From Ehretia macrophylla (Eukaryota; Streptophyta; Magnoliopsida; Boraginales; Ehretiaceae), in NCBI GenBank assembly GCA_037974665.1, contig CM075773.1, positions 32,560,853-32,624,852 of the forward strand: DNA of 64,000 nt, given 5' to 3'. A program made the translations under genes and the position numbers. Positions within the stretch are counted from its first letter, which is position 1. Every line of letters starts with the position of its first letter. Below are positions 1-12,099 of this stretch, in pieces. Under the pieces are notes generated by a model. It saw nothing but the letters and a program-made list of their open reading frames with translations, was not told the origin of the DNA and searched no databases.

Positions 1-2979
1 TGTGACTTTCACCGGAAGAAACTTGTTCGATTGATCACACATTTTTTTTTTGACTTGAAAAAGACTTAATGTTATACATCATAACTATCGAGATTTAAAT
101 TAGTAATTTGTCGCATATATAGTGTGTTATATATTACTAGACTAAAACTCTAATAGTGATTGATCACAACTTTGAAGATATATCAAATTAAATTAATAAA
201 AATAAACTTTATCTTTTTAAATAAAGTCAGTTATATAAATTGTACGATTCTCTTGATTGTTTAATTTGTATGTTTGCAAATGTCCCCTTATATTTAGCTG
301 CTTAAAGCACTTAGAATATCAATTTCTAGTACGGAATCTTAACTAGTTGACGCAAGATATATTTAAAATTGTGAATCTAAATTATAGTATCATGGTTAAC
401 TCGCATTTATGAGGTAGACTCTATGACTACTTAAAACATTTAGCATATTAATTTCAAGTCGCGAATCTTAACTGATTGGAATGAAATATATTTGAAATTA
501 CGAATTTAAATTCTACTATTATAGTTATTTAAATTTACGAGGTAAACCCTAAGACGAGAAAATTATAAGGAAAATTATATTAGTTCGAATACCGACAAGT
601 AAAAACACCCACACTTATTTTTATTTTTTTATTATTATTTTTTTTTGCGGGGGGGATGGGGATGGGAGGTGGAAGCAATAACTAGTTGGAACAATAATAT
701 CTTCTTGTTTGATGATATTAAAAGAAGACTTGGTCATAAAGAAAAGTTGTCCAAATAAAAAAGGGCCCCTAAAATTGCTAGTGGAAGCTCTTTTCTGATT
801 ATATATTCGAGCTTTTTTGATCCTGCATTGTCCCCCTAAACTGCAAGGATATCACTTTTTTTTTGTATTGGTTAGACAATATTTTCGAAAATTTGAGCAT
901 TCACATTAAATATTGGAGGATTCAACTTCAAACCTAGCTATGACCCAAAAAAAAAAAACTTCAAACCTAGCCACTTCATATGACTCGTTGACTATAGGCT
1001 TGAGAAATGGAATTGCTTATCGTATGAGTATATATACAAATGAACATGACTTAAAAGTAAATGGCTAGTTAAACTGAAAGAAAGATCGCTAAACATAATT
1101 TTTTCAGAACAGTAGTAATTTTGAATGGTTGTTATGCGAAAAATATTTTTGAATTAAAACAATCCAATCTTCTTACATGTCTAATAGAGTTATTGATGGA
1201 GTGTCTCTGTCTTATAGAAGTCTGACTCAACAAATGATTAAGTTATTTTATTCTACACTAAACTTCAATTAATTTGCTAGGTTGGATAGTTGCTTAACTT
1301 TGTGGAATGTAGATTTTCTGTGCAGCATTGACTTCAAATTGGACCATCAAACTTCAATCCCTGTGCAATACATATATATATATATATATATATATTTATG
1401 TATTTCACATTGATTAAGTGTCCATATGTTATACTAATTTAAATGATAATTAATATATAATGTAATTTAATAAAAAAACAGTACAATTACAAGAACGCAT
1501 GTCTTCCGGGAGGCTTCCGAATTACAATCCACGAGTGTATTAATTTGTTCTTGCGAAATTAAGAACTGACAAGGAAAGATACACTTGTTTGGCATCAGTT
1601 CAGGACTAATCTGGGACGTTGTTTTAAGTGTTTTTTTTTTTTTTTTTTTGCTTGGGACGTTTGATTATAACATGTCGCTATTCGATTATTCCACTCAACT
1701 CTTGGATATTTTAGAGTTGATCATTAGGCATATATATATATATATGCTCGTGTGGTAATAATTATTAAGAGTTGATTATAAGCCATATAATATATGGAGC
1801 ATTGTTATATACTACTCCGATCGATATTTTACAATATATGATAGAATCCTATTGACTACCTAACTAGTAAAGTCTCTTATCCTAGCTTGTATGAATTCGA
1901 CTTGAAAACTCATTCTAAATTCTCCCAAGTTCTAGGATAGGGCATATGTAGCTATAGTATAGTGGGGTCTGTAGTGATCACTAATTTTAAATTTTTTAAG
2001 TATATGAATTTTTTTAAATATTTTTAATTTGAAAATCTAATTAATCCCGCTTTAATTCAAAATTTATTCTTGTATAAATGTTAAATTGTGAATTAATGAA
2101 CCTTGCTCATAGAACACCCTAGATCCGCCCATGTCGGCGCGACCAAGTTGTGTAGGGAAGCAAAGGAAGCTAATAACAGAAAAGGCAGCCACATGATTTT
2201 GATGGTAAAATAGAGCTTTCTTCAATAATGAAGACAGTGGAGTTGTAACATTTGCTGGATGATAAATGCGTAGAGTGGTCTCTGTCTCTTTGCATTAAAG
2301 AGGCAGACATATATAAGTACTGATAACTTAGGAGAACAACCTCAAGGCAGATTCTAATCCTTCTTGAGACGATAATGACTGCAAAAAGAATCGTACGTCA
2401 AAGTTTCTAAGTCATAAAAGTGATTAAAAGTTCAAACTATATATATATTTTAACCAAGTACTCATGAAGATAGCAGCAAGGTTTGTTTCAACGAAACCTT
2501 GTTAGAAATTGACTTGTCGGTGCAATTATGGTTTATTGATTTGGCTTGATAGTAAAACTGCTGGATATATTGTATTTTTAAACTCCCGACTCTTTATCAT
2601 TACAAAGAAATTTATTGTCAATCACTTGCATGATATATGTTTTACCTCTTTCTGTATGATAAAAAAATTAAACAATATAATATAGGTGAAATCCCGTACT
2701 GAGAAAGTACATTGAAAAACTAACACGATCCCACCAAACCAAGGAAGCTCTGAACTCTTTGAGTGTTGTAGGACCGAGGCCTCGATATGATTGCCTTGGC
2801 GTCGAGGTGACTGACATGATAACAGTACAACAATGTTGAATTTGTCTGTGACCCCACAAGAATAGCGAACGCCACATAATCTAGCCACCCTACTCAAGTT
2901 AGCATTTGACACACGTAAGGATGTACCATCAATTCCTATCCGGTCTGATTTAGAAAAGACTGGAAGGATGTCGGATAAA
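1..2979. other. Gene-free AT-rich spacer
   Basis: No open frame with a recognisable protein and no convincing splice-linked exons on either strand. The stretch contains (TA)n microsatellites at about 1371-1394 and 1729-1745, a T-run near 1632-1649 flanked by the 9-bp direct repeat TGGGACGTT (1612-1620 and 1653-1661), and a small A-tailed insertion described separately (939-957). Confidence 0.6.
939..957 (+). mobile_element. Tail-only insertion with 14-bp direct repeats
   Basis: The segment TATGACCC plus an A-run lies between two perfect copies of ACTTCAAACCTAGC (925-938 and 958-971). Such flanking repeats are the mark of target-primed reverse transcription. The inserted piece is only about 19 bp and has the TGACC-A(n) end seen at other sites in the window, so it is read as a LINE copy truncated almost to its tail. 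Confidence 0.55.
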
Positions 2980-3456
2980 CAGGGGCGGAGTCAGGCACCG
3001 GGAGTCAGTGTAGGCACCCGGTGCCTGGTCAGTAACTAAAATGTTCATAATACTATCTATACATAACACAAACCTCTCACTTTTTTTTTTTTTAGTCAAA
3101 AAGAGAAAATACATTCATGAGGAGAAAAACTTAAAAGTATACATTTTTTATGTACATTTATGAAAATACCCTTTGTAACATGTAACCTCCCTATTATATA
3201 ATAATGCTGAAAAGGAAAAGAAAAAAAATATTATAATAGCTGTTGAAAAGGAAAAGAAAAGAAAAAAAAAGAAAGAAAGACACAAGCAACTACAAGAACA
3301 GCTGCCAAGGCTTGATCTTGCGATGTCCATGGACACCAATGAGACAATAACCAATTAAGCTATATTGGTTCTTAATGTATAAATATGACTATAAATATTA
3401 TAAACAATTCAGTATAAGCCTATACCTACTCTCACCTCCATGTAGCTCCGCCATTG
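2980..3456. mobile_element. hAT-type MITE, about 477 bp
   Basis: The left end reads CAGGGGCGGAGTCAGG and the right end, read on the minus strand, CAATGGCGGAGCTACATGG. These imperfect terminal inverted repeats match the CAGGGGCGGAGCC type common in plant hAT-related MITEs. The 8 bp outside the ends are CGGATAAA and CAGATAAG, matching at 6 of 8 positions, as expected for an aged hAT target-site duplication. Internal sequence is A/T-rich with a purine-rich stretch around 3210-3290 and no transposase, so it would depend on an autonomous partner. Confidence 0.6.
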
Positions 3457-6067
3457 CAGATAAGTATAAATATCCCCTCCCCAACCAGTTGAAGGCAATT
3501 TTTCTCTTGTACACTCACTCTTACTCTCTTTATCCGGCTCGCATTGAGGTCAAACTTATTAAATATCCGACCACTGATTTAATCATCGAAGCCTATCCTA
3601 CCAGATTGAACCTCATTGTTTTTTATAGGTCAGTTACATGCGTGTTTGTGACGATGATTCATATTTTTACCTTATCACTATATAAATAAAGATGTGACAT
3701 ATCAAAAAGGCTAAAATGTTATTCGAATGACATAAATTATTTGAGGTGATTGCAGTACGCTCAACTACATGAAATCCATGAATAAATGCCATGGGCCATT
3801 CTTTCGAAAGGCGCTGTAAATTTAATTGGTCTGTTGTTGGCTGCTCATCGAACAGGATGATTACATGTACAGGTCCGTCCTAGAATTATATTGTCAAGTG
3901 CTTTGGAGGACAGTAGAATCTGTTCAATGCAAAGGATGATCTTATATATGTAGTTACGGTGAGAATAGTGTTCTGTGGGATATTTTTATGATTACTTGTA
4001 TTGACATGTTCATACGATCAATAAGATTTGTTTCACTTTTGCTTTGAAGGAAAAAAGTGTTGAAGACAATAAACGAAAGTAATTATCAAGAGTCTCTTAA
4101 ATACCCCGTCTGCATTTAACAAAAATTATAAAGGCTTCTAGAAAGGAGAGATTTGAACCCGAAAGGTTAGTCTAATAATGGAGTGTTTAGGATGTGGAAA
4201 AAAAACTTATTCATATTTGAAGTTTGAATAGTCAAGAAGTTATTTTACTTTTGGTCAGTTTTGATAGGTCTTGTGTCTAACTAATTCGAACCATGTCTCT
4301 TTCAAACAAGGTTATATATCTCAGAGTTTAGAGACTTGTGTGAGCTTGAAGGATTTTCGAAATGTATTATTTTTCATCAAAAAGAGGAGAATTGAGCAAT
4401 GAGTTGGAACTTCAAACAGATCAAAATAAATAAAAAACGAAAGAGCAGTGAGATACTATAGTTATCAAAAGTTTCCGAAAATAATTTATTGGTAAGGTAA
4501 TTTGATTTAAACCGAGGAAAGCTATTCAAAACAATTGTCGTTTTAAATCTACAAATATTACAACACTGTCATATGTCATTAATTTTTCAATTGTTTAGTT
4601 TTTAAAAGAAATTTCCTTAAAAAAGAACAAGATTATAAAAAAGTCACATATTGCAATCGAGTTCTGTTGATGCTATCTTATTACAACCTAAACATTTTCA
4701 TACTCATATGGTATGAGCAACTAATCTGTTATTGACATATGAATTCAAAATAAAACTGAGTATAAACTTTTTTTTTTTGTTACTAAAAAGTAAGTGACTC
4801 TATTCAATTTAAAAAATCTGTACACAAACAAAACAAGTTCAATCATTATAGGATCCTCATATCGAGGTTCCAAGCTACACAAATTTACCTTTTGAGTACG
4901 TTGTTTTAAAAATATATTTCCTACTTTTTACAGAATTTTGAAGATTACATTTAATTCTAGCAAAAACTTGTTCTTCAATTTGGATTGTACTTACAAAGAT
5001 TGTACTATAAGGAACAGTTTCGTTCAACTTGGCAATCAGCATCATTTCCATACAGATCAATTTATCCATAAGCTTTGACCAAAAAAAAAAAAAAACCTAT
5101 CCATAAGCTAATACTCTTTTCAAATTTGATTCCATGGCTCGACAAAAGAAAGTTGACCTTTACCCAAAGTCAACACAAGACTGTTAAAATATCATTACTG
5201 TATTGTAATGTCTCAATCAATGGGAGAAGTTATAAGTAAGTGATTTATAAATGTGTTGGACGTTTAAGTAATAATTTTAATTAATTATTTTTATATAATT
5301 AATTTAATGTCTAAATAATTATTTATTATGCGTAGAACACTAAATTCACTTGCTAACTTAGAATTATGAACTCAAGGCATGAAAATTTGGGTTTTACATG
5401 ATTTAGCATATCCTCATATATATAAACAAGAAAAATCCAAGGAATATCTGCATGTTTAGGCGCCATTCTCTTCTGTTTTTAGCATGCGCTGACCTGAACT
5501 GGGCGCAAATCAAGGTGGATATCCTGGTGGTCCCAGAGCCGGTGAGCTAATCACGGTGTCATGTGCTGCGCCGGCCTAAATCTATCGTTTCTTGTAGATT
5601 GATAATACATATTCCATCATTTCAAACATGGACCAGCCAATATCGAGAATTTAATTTAATGACGAAGTGTTTGAAATATAAATGAAAAATTTATTCACAT
5701 TTTAAGATTAACTCGGTCAAAAAATTAATTTCTTTAGAGTCCATTCTAATTATAAATCTCGTTTTTAATTAATTTGAATTATACTGCTTATAAACGGAAT
5801 TATGCGTCTTAAAATCTGACAGTGTCCACAAATTGAAAATAATGCATTTTGATGGGTATGCATCTACTAGTGCTTCCACTTCCTAGCAACTGATTGTTGT
5901 CTATTTCTCTGAATTTTTAGAAAAATTGATTTCAGCAACCAAGTTTGGTTGAAAATGATCACGAATAATGGTATCTTCTTGCCCTTACATCATCAAATTA
6001 ATTCTTAGGTGACAACAATAATGATTCGATATTATAACCTCATAAAATTGTCTTTCACAAATATTAG
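3457..6067. other. Gene-free spacer before the Ty3 element
   Basis: Frames are short and carry no recognisable domain. A slightly GC-richer patch around 5500-5580 is not part of any frame I recognise. One tail-only insertion (5075-5097) is listed separately. Near 4140-4180 the minus strand has a tRNA-like B-box resemblance (GGGTTCAAATCTC), possibly a SINE remnant, but no matching A box or target duplication was found. Confidence 0.5.
5075..5097 (+). mobile_element. Tail-only insertion with 12-bp direct repeats
   Basis: TTGACC followed by an A-run and CC lies between two perfect copies of TATCCATAAGCT (5063-5074 and 5098-5109). Same TTGACC-A(n) signature as at 55060; read as an ultra-short LINE-type insertion. 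Confidence 0.6.
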
Positions 6068-6546
6068 TGTCGAGGTCGGAATCTCACAGTTGAGGTTGGG
6101 AAACTACTATTGCCGAGCTGGAATTCTTGGTCGACTTCTTAACCTGGATTTTCGGGTCGGCTAGCTGATCTGCACAAGGAAAAGGAAGGAAAATGTGGGG
6201 GTGATGACCCGGATTTTCCCCTCAGGCGTGTGAGTGATTAGTATGTCCGAACTGACGAAGTAGTTGAGAACATTTTATGAGCAGTTACCTCATAAATGAA
6301 GGGGTGTAGCTCTATTTATACTAAATTCGGACTTGACAGCATTTAATGCGGCGCAACTTTATGTCCCATCAAGGCTTTATGTCCCATCAGGACTGCTGGC
6401 GCAGAGGTCGGGGTTTCCCTGGGTCGGGGTAAGGTCGGATCGGCATCCAGGTTGCACATTAGCTGAAATGCGCTGGCTTTGGCTCGGGTTAGCCGGCCTC
6501 AGCTCGGTGCGGGTATCTTACCTCAGCTCGAGGTCTATCCTCGTTA
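6068..6546 (-). repeat. 3' LTR of the Ty3 element
   Basis: This 479-bp copy aligns along its whole length with 15320-15796. On the minus strand it begins TAACGAGG (the partner begins TGACGAGG, so one G-to-A change hit the terminal dinucleotide) and ends CCTCGACA. It lies right next to the purine tract at 6547-6560. Confidence 0.92.
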
Positions 6547-6560
6547 ATCCCCCCTCCCCT
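6547..6560 (-). other. Polypurine tract
   Basis: On the minus strand the bases directly before the 3' LTR read GGGGAGGGGGGAT. A purine-rich block touching the 3' LTR is the plus-strand priming site of LTR retrotransposons. Its place confirms that the element reads right to left. Confidence 0.8.
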
Positions 6561-6743
6561 CAAGTCGAGATCGAGAGGGTGAGATCTAGATTTGGTAGTT
6601 GTTCCCGAGCTAGAAGTGCCCGACCCCAGCAGAGTGAATATGGCCACGTCAGCGTTGCATGCTCTTCGGATGGCTGACACGTCACCTGGCAATTATAATG
6701 AGATACGACGTTTGGGATTCTCGAGACGGTTACTGGAATTGCC

Positions 6744-6752
6744 TATAAATAG
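6744..6752 (+). promoter_or_regulatory. TATA box for the antisense accessory ORF
   Basis: TATAAATAG on the plus strand, inside the element but outside the LTR, about 250 bp before the ATG at 7004. A possible 5'-leader intron lies between: donor-like GTACGT near 6949 and acceptor-like TTGTAGACAG ending at 7000, directly before the ATG. This suggests the accessory gene had its own RNA polymerase II promoter, independent of the LTR. Function is inferred only. Confidence 0.5.
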
Positions 6753-7003
6753 GGCCCTGAAGTTCGAGATTCATTTCACACTTTGATCACAAAATTTGGA
6801 GAGCTTTCAGGTTGGCAACCAGAGTGGTCAGACATTTTTAGCTCGGCAAGCAATCTTCTCGGTGTGTTTAGCTCGGGATCCATTAGCTCAGAGCCAATTA
6901 GGTCAGAGGCAATTAGATCAGGTCATCTTTCACAACTAGAGTGGTAGGTACGTCCCGACTCCCTTAAGATATTCCTGTACATATATTTTAATTTGTAGAC
7001 AGG

Positions 7004-9436
7004 ATGGGGAAGTCGGAGTCGAAAGATTGCCAAGTGATGGAGGTGAGATCCTATGGAGGGGACGAGAATCCATCGAGCTCGGAATCCACCTCGGATGGAG
7101 GTCATGGTGATGACAGCACCGGTGTGTCTCAAAGATCAGCTCGGCAATCTGGGCCCAGGGAGAATGATGATGATTTTCAGGTGATCGGGGTCAGGCAGGC
7201 GCAAGAGGAGGCTGAGGAGGATCCTTTGGCCGACCTGGGAGAAGTGGGAGATAGAGAGGACGGGTCGCCTTTGAATCGGTTAGAGGGGGTCAAGATACCG
7301 CAAGAGTACTTAGTTGGAGCCTCTACTGCAGAGCCGATTGAGGCAGTCCCGGTTAGGGCAGTCGGAGCTCGGAGCTTGGCTACAGCCAGTGGTTCGTCGG
7401 CCCGGGAGAAGAGGATAGAGCAACTGTTTGTCTGCTGTAAGCGTGAGTGTCATTCTACTGTGTAGATGGCCAATGCTAGGCTTAGGAATTGGTTGGTAGA
7501 CCGACGCCATCAATTGAAGGTATCGTGTCGGCACGACTCCGCTTGCCATCCTCCTCAAAACCACTTTACCATTTACGACCTCGCCTTCGAAGTTGTTCGG
7601 CTTCCGCTTCCCGACTTCATCACCGGCATTTTGAACTACTTTGAGCTTGGCCCATGTTAGATGTCACCCAATGGTTGGGCTGTAGTGGTAGCGTTTTATG
7701 TATTCTGCCTTAAGAAGGAAGTAGAGCCGACCCTGCGTCGGTTTAGGCAGTTATTTGTATGCAAGCCCAACCCGAAACAGTCAGGGTGGTTTCATTTCGC
7801 AGCTCGGGCTAGTAATGCCATATTCACCAAGTGGCACCCTCTAACAAGGGTTGACACAACTACTACTATTGGGTCGAGCTGGCTGTGAACCCGGGGTATA
7901 GAGTAGATTAGAATCCCTCTTTAAAGAAGAATATGAACGACGACCCTAAGCTTTCAGAAGCGTTACTCGTAGAGGTCAGGGTACTGAGGCCCGAGCCGGG
8001 TATGCTGATTAATATTGACAGCGTCCTTAAGTGGGAGAGAATCTGGACATCAAAGTTATTCGGGAGAAAACCTGACCTGAGAAAGAAGCATCCCCATCTA
8101 TTTTCCAAGCTCGAAGAGAATGCAGAGTCCGGCTTAGAAGAGGGTCAGTTCGCAGGATCAATGCCCGACCTCCCCGTCTCCTTGTCTACCGTTGTTCTTT
8201 TTAGTTTGCATTTGGTCATTTATCACCTCTCTTTCCTTTATTTTTTGCAGACATAGCTGATACTGGAAAACTTGCTTATGTCTAGAGAAAGAAAAAGGCC
8301 AGCGGCGAAGTCTCGGCTCGGTCCGGTCTGGTCTCTACCGTCCCTCAAGGGCAGAAGCAGCGGCTCAGTGGCCAAGTACGAGAGGTTGGCGCCGAGGTAT
8401 CTTCTAAGGGGGCTTCGGGGTCTCTCCTGCCCAAAAAGTCGAGCTCGGGGATGGCAATCCTGGAGCGCTCGGCCACCCATCTTGACAGTAAGAAGCGGCC
8501 TCGGACCAAGTATTCTAGGAAAGGCAAGGCCACGAAGGTGAGCCCTCCCAACAAGGATTTCATGGAGGCCACCAAGGTCTCCCGTGACCCTAAGCTGGCA
8601 AAGGTCCCGACAGAGCAGCTCTCACTTAACCTGAGGACGGCCATAGTCATGGTGAGTTATACTTGATTCTGTAGGTATGGTTATGTTTTTTAGCTCGGCT
8701 GATCATTCTGTCGTCTTTTGCGTTGGCTGAGTCCCATATCCTTTCAGCACCTAGCTTCCTTGCCAAGGCCCAGGCTCACTGCGTCGAGCTCGAGCAGCGA
8801 TACTTCGATGCCCGAGCCGAGCTTAAAACCCAAAGGGAGGAGGCCACTCAAAGGTACAAGGTGGACGCAGCAGAGATTGACCGGCTGAAGAAGGAGCTTG
8901 AGGTGGAGAAATCCCGATATGAGGCCACGGCCAAGGGCGTCGAGCGCTACAAGCTGGAGAGGCGCGAAGCCGAGGCTAATCTCCTGGAGCTTCTTGATCG
9001 GGTCAGCCCCCAAGGAGAGAAGACGGTGGAGGCTTTCAAGTCTAGCGACGCAGCGGTGAGTTGGGTGGAAAACGAGGTCGGGGTCATGGCCAAGTACGCC
9101 GACCTAAAGTATTACTTTCGAGGCCAGGTCGCCGCTCGGGAGCGAGTAAAAACCTTTCTTCCCTCCTCCAAGAATGATTACATCGAAATCTTCGAGGCTC
9201 CGCCGCTGGAGTTATGGGAGATTCCTGAGCTACCGGACGACCTGACGTCCCAAGCTCAAGAGGTGATCGATTCTATCAAGAGAGGCATGGATCAGGTCGG
9301 GGATGAAGTCGATGCTACCACTCCGCTGCTGCGCCTAAATGAATTTTGTAACCTCACCCGGGTCAGGCTTTGTAATTTGTATTCTTTCCAATTTAATGAA
9401 ATGAATACTTTTCGGTTTTATTTGCATTTTGTTTGA
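7004..9436 (+). pseudogene. Antisense accessory ORF of the Tat element, putative gypsy-type transposon domain, broken
   Basis: Plus-strand frames run opposite to gag-pol. The first frame (7004-7888) has an acidic Ser/Asp/Glu-rich start, then the pattern of the plant 'putative gypsy type transposon' domain: a FEVVRLPLPDFITGILNYF-like helix region, then MSPNGWAVVVAFYVF and a later GWFHF segment. It is cut by in-frame TAG codons at 7463-7465 and 7658-7660 and shifts frame before 7933. A second block (7933-8256) carries WERIWTSKLFG. A third block (8723-9436) is a strong heptad coiled coil rich in Glu/Lys/Arg (about residues 15-110) with a Pro-rich tail. Splice signals occur between blocks: donor GTGAGT at 8651 after ATG and acceptor CTTTCAG ending near 8747, and an acceptor-like TTTTTTGCAG near 8250. 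The gene was therefore probably spliced. The role of such ORFs is unknown; it is unlikely to be functional here. Confidence 0.7.
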
Positions 9437-9959
9437 GTTCGTACAAGTGTACTTTTTCCCTTCGCAAATTTCCTTTAAGTAAGTAGGGTCGGTCCGACAT
9501 AACGGACCTTTCAAACTTGAACAATTAATTGTTAAAAATCGAGCTGGACGTAGCTAATGAGTTATCATCCTAATCCGAGCTGGTTAACTGGGCAACCATG
9601 TAATTGTCGCCAACCTGGACTAGTCAGTCCGATTTAAAATTGGTCAAACTAATGTTGATAAATGTTGAGCTTGAGTTTAAACCCAAACTAACATACCAAC
9701 CTAGAGCCGATTTATACCGAGTTGGACTCTAATCCGAACTAGAAAAGTGAATCAAATTATTATTGATTATACCCGAGCTGGAACCTTGTCTGAGCTAGTT
9801 TACTTTATCTAGCAGTTAAGCGTGGTCACCGGGTTAATCCGAGTTTGTAATAGCTTAGCTGAGGCACCTAGGCCCGGCCCGGGCTTTATATTGATTTACA
9901 AAATGCATTATATTGAGGTTGTACATGGAGTACTTAGGCTCGGGAGTCGATTACAAGTA

Positions 9960-10090
9960 ATGTTTTGGCTCGGGGGCCGTTACAAGAGATTTTGGCTCGG
10001 GGGCTGTTACAAGAGATTTCGGCTCGAGGGCCGTTACAAGAGTTTTTGGCTCGGGGCCGTTACAAAAGACTTCGGCTCGGGGGCCGTTAG
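9960..10090. repeat. Minisatellite, about five 30-bp units
   Basis: Direct repeats of a roughly 30-bp unit with the core GGCTCGGGGGCCGTTACAAG and a variable TTTT/TTTC spacer, about five copies with small differences and one-base losses. It lies in the untranslated part between integrase and the antisense ORF, a position where Tat elements often carry tandem repeats. On the plus strand it translates to a WLGGRYKRF-like periodic peptide, which I regard as a by-product. Confidence 0.75.
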
Positions 10091-10149
10091 ACAAAATATC
10101 TCTTCAGGTGTTCTGCTTGTCATGCAATTTTCAATTGCTTCCCGTATCT

Positions 10150-11312
10150 GTCGCGAAGGTAGAAGGTCCTAGGTCGGACTTATTTCACGATTTCGTACTG
10201 TCCCTCCCAGGTCGGGGAGAGCTTGCTACCTGAGCGCGGAAAAAAGATAGCCTTTCTGAGGACGAGATCACCAACCTTAATAGGCTTAGCCTTGACCTGC
10301 CTGGCAAAGGCCCTTTGCATGGTGGCTTTACTGGCCAACATCCTGATTTGAGCTTTGGCTCGGAGCTCTTCAGCGAAGTCGAGCTTTTCACGGATTAGGG
10401 CTCAGTTTATTACTGGATCGTGATGAAAAGTTCTATTGGTCGGAGACCCGATCTCCACTGGTTGCACTGCTTGAGTACCAAAGTTTAGCTCGAAGGGCGA
10501 TTCTCCCGTTGCCGAGCTGGTGGTGGTTCGTTGAGCCTACAGTACCTATAGGAGAATTGATGCCCACTGGCCTTCCGCTTCATCCAGCTTGGTTTTCAGG
10601 CCCTGCAAAATGATTTAGTTAGTCCTTTCGACTTGGCCATTACTTTGAGGTTGACCAATAGATGAGAATCTAAGGTTGATCCCGATCTCAGCACATTTGT
10701 CTTGAAAGTATACATTGTCGAATTGCTTGCTGTGACCGGTAATGATGACCTTCGGCACCCCAAATCGGCAAATGATATTTTTTCATACAAAATCTCAAGC
10801 TACGTTTTCTGTTATTCTACCAACAGCTTCAGTCTCATGCCATTTGGTGAAGTAGTCCACAGCTATGAAGGCGTGCTTCTTCTAGCCAACACTGGTTGGC
10901 AATGGGCCAATGATATCTAGACCCCATTGCTAGAATGGTCACGGGCTTACCATCACTGTCAGGTCTACCGCATACTTTCTTTGTATGTTGGCGAACCTTT
11001 GGCAAGTGTCGCACTTTTTAACATACTCTTTGGCATCTTGCTCTAAAGTTGGCCAAAAAATATCCTTGTCTCAATGCTTTCCGAGCCAGAGCCTTGCCAC
11101 CTAAGTGGTTTCCACATACTCCTTCGTGGATCTCTTGGAGTATATAGTTTCCCTCATCGGGCTCGACATACTTTAAGAGAGGCTAAGTGTAGGCTCTCTT
11201 GTAAAGTTACCCAACTACTATGAAAAACCTTGAGGCTTGTTTCATGAGTTTTTGAGCTGCCTTTTCATCCTCCGGGGTTATCCCCCCTCCAAGTAGTCCA
11301 TGATTGGTTTAG
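10150..11312 (-). pseudogene. Integrase region of the Ty3 element, frameshifted
   Basis: Read on the minus strand. Near 11120-11100 is an HEGVCGNH segment and near 11030-10990 KKCDTCQRFAN, together the HHCC zinc-binding end of integrase. The two lie in different frames because of a one-base slip in a T-run near 11055. The catalytic core follows: WGLDIIGPLP near 10920, then a VDYFTKWHETEA motif near 10865-10830. The C-terminal part at 10400-10190 reads KVGDLVLRKA and later KLSPTWEGQYEIV, the GPY/F-type module. Several stops and shifts interrupt it. Integrase would insert the cDNA; this copy cannot make the whole protein. Confidence 0.8.
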
Positions 11313-11313
11313 T

Positions 11314-12099
11314 CTAATTTGGACTTAAATTGAGCTCGGCTACGGTTTGTCTCCCTAACTGGATACTTGGTTCGGAGGCTTCTTCCACATGGACCAGTGC
11401 AGGTCGGCTCTCGCTGGATAGAGCGTCAGTCTTCATATTCTCATCCCTCGGGATTTGCTGCACCGTGAGCCTCTTGAGCCCTGAAGTCAAATCCTTAACT
11501 TTGTTGAGGTAGGCCAACATAGCATTGTCTTTAGCTTCTAACTCTCTTGATATCTGACTAGCAACCAATTGAGAGTCGGTGTTCAGGTCAATTGTTCGTG
11601 CCCTGAGCTGAGCCGTAATTTTCAATCCCCTGATCACTGCTTCGTACTCAGCCTCATTGTTGGACGTCGAGAAGGCGAACTTGAGGGAGTATTGGTGCTC
11701 ATACCGCGTCGGGTCGAGGATGACCACTCTGGCTTCGCTTCCAGACTTCCCTAATGCCTCATCCACATGGACCTTCCACACATCCTTCAGGTCATGTTCG
11801 GCCCGGCCAGTACATTCCACCACAAAGTCCGTGATGGCTTGGGCTTTGATGGCTGTTCTGGGTTGGTAGGTGATGTCAAATTGACTCAACTCAATTGCCT
11901 ATTTCAATAGCCTACCTGACACCTTCGGCTTGTGCATGATAGACTTGAGTGAGGCATTCGTCATGACCTTAATTGAGTGAGCATCAAAGTATGGCTTTAG
12001 TTTCCTTGCCACCGTGATAAGCGCGAGGGCGAGTTTTTCCAAGGAGGAGTATATCGCCTCGGCTCCCTACAAAGTTTTGCTGACAAAATAGACCAGCTT
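11314..12099 (-). pseudogene. RNase H domain and RT-RNase H linker, nonsense-mutated
   Basis: In the same frame as the RT but separated by three TAG codons at 12100-12102, 12067-12069 and 11899-11901. The linker keeps the YFVSKTL and KLALALITVARKL patterns of the Ty3 RNase H connection. The RNase H core (11889-11314) shows the acidic residues in order: WKVHVDEA, NNEAEYEAV, TDSQLVASQ and a final TDALS. It degrades the RNA strand of the hybrid during reverse transcription. Compared with the usual HVDGS motif this copy has VDEA. The breaks make it non-functional. Confidence 0.85.

Noticed and set aside
1612..1661. A T-run between TGGGACGTT repeats as another tail-only insertion
   Set aside because: The repeats are only 9 bp and the bases next to the run do not match the TTGACC-type tail, so it was kept out of the family.
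3375..3689. A plus-strand frame of 104 codons
   Set aside because: It crosses the right end of the hAT MITE (3456) and shows no coding pattern.
5460..5600. A GC-richer patch that might be an organelle insertion
   Set aside because: I found no ribosomal, tRNA or organelle gene pattern in it and it is too short to judge.
9822..10172. A plus-strand frame with periodic WLGGRYKRF
   Set aside because: It is the minisatellite in translation; no start context or homologue is apparent.
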